Shown piece after piece: positions 63,211 to 64,000 of a DNA stretch of 64,000 nt. Below the pieces are notes generated by a model that was not told where the DNA came from, searched no databases, and saw only the letters and a program-made list of their open reading frames with translations. Location of the stretch: NCBI GenBank assembly GCA_035652435.1, contig DASRDU010000071.1:1-64000 (forward strand), written 5' to 3'. A program made the position numbers and the translations under genes. This DNA is from DASRDU01 sp035652435 (GTDB lineage: Bacteria; Acidobacteriota; Blastocatellia; RBC074). Each line of letters opens with the position of its first letter. Within the stretch, counting starts at the first letter, position 1.

Positions 63211-64000
63211 ATGACTCCCGTCATCAGATTGATGTGTCTTTTCATCTTCGCCCTGTCGCTGGCTGCATCGGGCTACGCGCAGACCACGAGCGGCTCGATT
63301 GCCGGCAGTGTTAATGACCCGCAGCAGGCCGCCATCGCCAACGCCACGGTGACCGTGGCCGATGCGTCCAAGAGCTTTTCACTGACCGCCACGACCGACA
63401 AGGAAGGGCGCTTCGTCTTCCCGCAACTGCCCCCGGGCACATACACGCTGACCATCGAAGCCACCGGCTTCAAGAAACTGCAACGCCCCGGCATCGTGCT
63501 GGTGGCGAACGACAAGCTTGCCCTGGGCGACCTGACCGTGGAACTGGGCGCGGCCAGCGAGATGGTCACGATCACGGCCGAGGCGACGCAGGTCCAGGCC
63601 GAGAGCGCCGAGCGCTCCTACGCCATCCAGGGCGAGGCCGTGCGCAACCTCGCGGTCAACGGGCGCCAGTTCGTGGCACTGGCTTCCATCGCCGCCGGCA
63701 TTGTCACCACCACCAACTCAGGAACCGCGGGTGATATTACCAACATCAGCGCCAATGGCCTGCGCACGAGCGCCAACAACCTTCAACTCGACGGCGTGGC
63801 GACGGTAGATACCGGCAATAACGGCCAGATGGTTCAGGTCACGCTCGACGCCATCGCCGAGTTCAAGGTGCTGACCTCGAATTACCAGGCCGAATACGGG
63901 CGCTCGGCGGGCGCGCAGATCAGCGCCGTGACGCGGAGCGGGTCGAAGGATTTTCACGGCTCGTTTTACACCTTCCGCCGCCACGACGGGATGAACGCCA
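63211..64000 (+). CDS. TonB-dependent receptor, N-terminal part (runs off the window)
   Basis: The first 263 codons of a second Oar-like receptor; the frame is open to the window edge. AAGGAGG at 63196-63202 precedes ATG 63211. A signal peptide (LMCLFIFALSLAASGYAQ) is followed by the carboxypeptidase-regulatory domain (GSIAGSVNDPQQAAIANATV onward, about 23-105). The plug domain then begins with the family block AIAEFKVLTSNYQAEYGRSAG and VTRSGSKDFHGSFYTFRR. It is equivalent to the receptor at 17346-21032 but clearly a different paralog. Ligand unknown. Confidence 0.9.
   Translation, partial: MTPVIRLMCLFIFALSLAASGYAQTTSGSIAGSVNDPQQAAIANATVTVADASKSFSLTATTDKEGRFVFPQLPPGTYTLTIEATGFKKLQRPGIVLVANDKLALGDLTVELGAASEMVTITAEATQVQAESAERSYAIQGEAVRNLAVNGRQFVALASIAAGIVTTTNSGTAGDITNISANGLRTSANNLQLDGVATVDTGNNGQMVQVTLDAIAEFKVLTSNYQAEYGRSAGAQISAVTRSGSKDFHGSFYTFRRHDGMNA

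Overview
The window looks like chromosomal DNA of a GC-rich, Gram-negative soil bacterium, most probably Acidobacteriota (Blastocatellia-like). This is inferred from two Oar-type TonB-dependent receptors with N-terminal carboxypeptidase-regulatory domains, membrane-tethered regulators that fuse winged-helix or BTAD domains to PD40 or TolB/TPR sensors, many exported NHL/PD40 propellers, PQQ and GMC dehydrogenases with cytochrome c, and many long intergenic hairpin repeats. No rRNA, tRNA or CRISPR array was seen.

Layout. 1-450: 3' remnant of an IS5-like transposase beside a frameshifted DUF2971 pseudogene. 0.5-5 kb: exported M1 aminopeptidase, then a siroheme sulfite (or nitrite) reductase preceded by a promoter, a polycysteine leader ORF and an intrinsic terminator, i.e. 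a likely cysteine-responsive attenuator. 5-9.7 kb: RND permease plus adaptor. 10.2-13.2 kb: overlapping genes for a family 2A encapsulin shell and its cysteine desulfurase cargo. 13-24.3 kb: minus-strand carbohydrate locus (GntR regulator, exported GH42-like glycosidase, TonB receptor, PIG-L deacetylase, ROK kinase, SIS protein, MFS transporter). 24.7-29 kb: DinB-like protein, glycolipid-binding-like protein, exported SelA-like PLP enzyme, membrane-anchored nuclease-like protein. 29-40.4 kb: minus-strand cluster made largely of exported enzymes (hydrolase, amidohydrolase, RidA, GMC dehydrogenase with its Tat-exported small subunit, HisC-like aminotransferase, cytochrome c, PQQ dehydrogenase), with an AT-rich orphan gene inside it. 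40.4-43.4 kb: accessory island with an HNH module, an integron attC-like site, and a 1088-bp IS630 element that has split a zinc-ribbon membrane protein gene. 43.4-49.9 kb: four exported NHL propellers around a HupE/UreJ-type membrane protein. 50-64 kb: class C beta-lactamase-like hydrolase, DUF418 protein, a short double-glycine-leader-like peptide next to a BTAD/TolB/TPR regulator, a hydrolase-epimerase fusion, a PD40 protein, a winged-helix/PD40 regulator, and the start of a second TonB receptor.

Two sulfur modules lie within 8 kb of each other: the reductase would supply sulfide for cysteine and is apparently controlled by cysteine availability, and the encapsulated desulfurase would take sulfur from cysteine inside a protein shell. 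Nine hairpin loci from at least six unrelated repeat families occupy the gaps between genes, mostly between co-oriented genes. In two cases the repeat arm encodes the last codons and the stop codon of the upstream gene.
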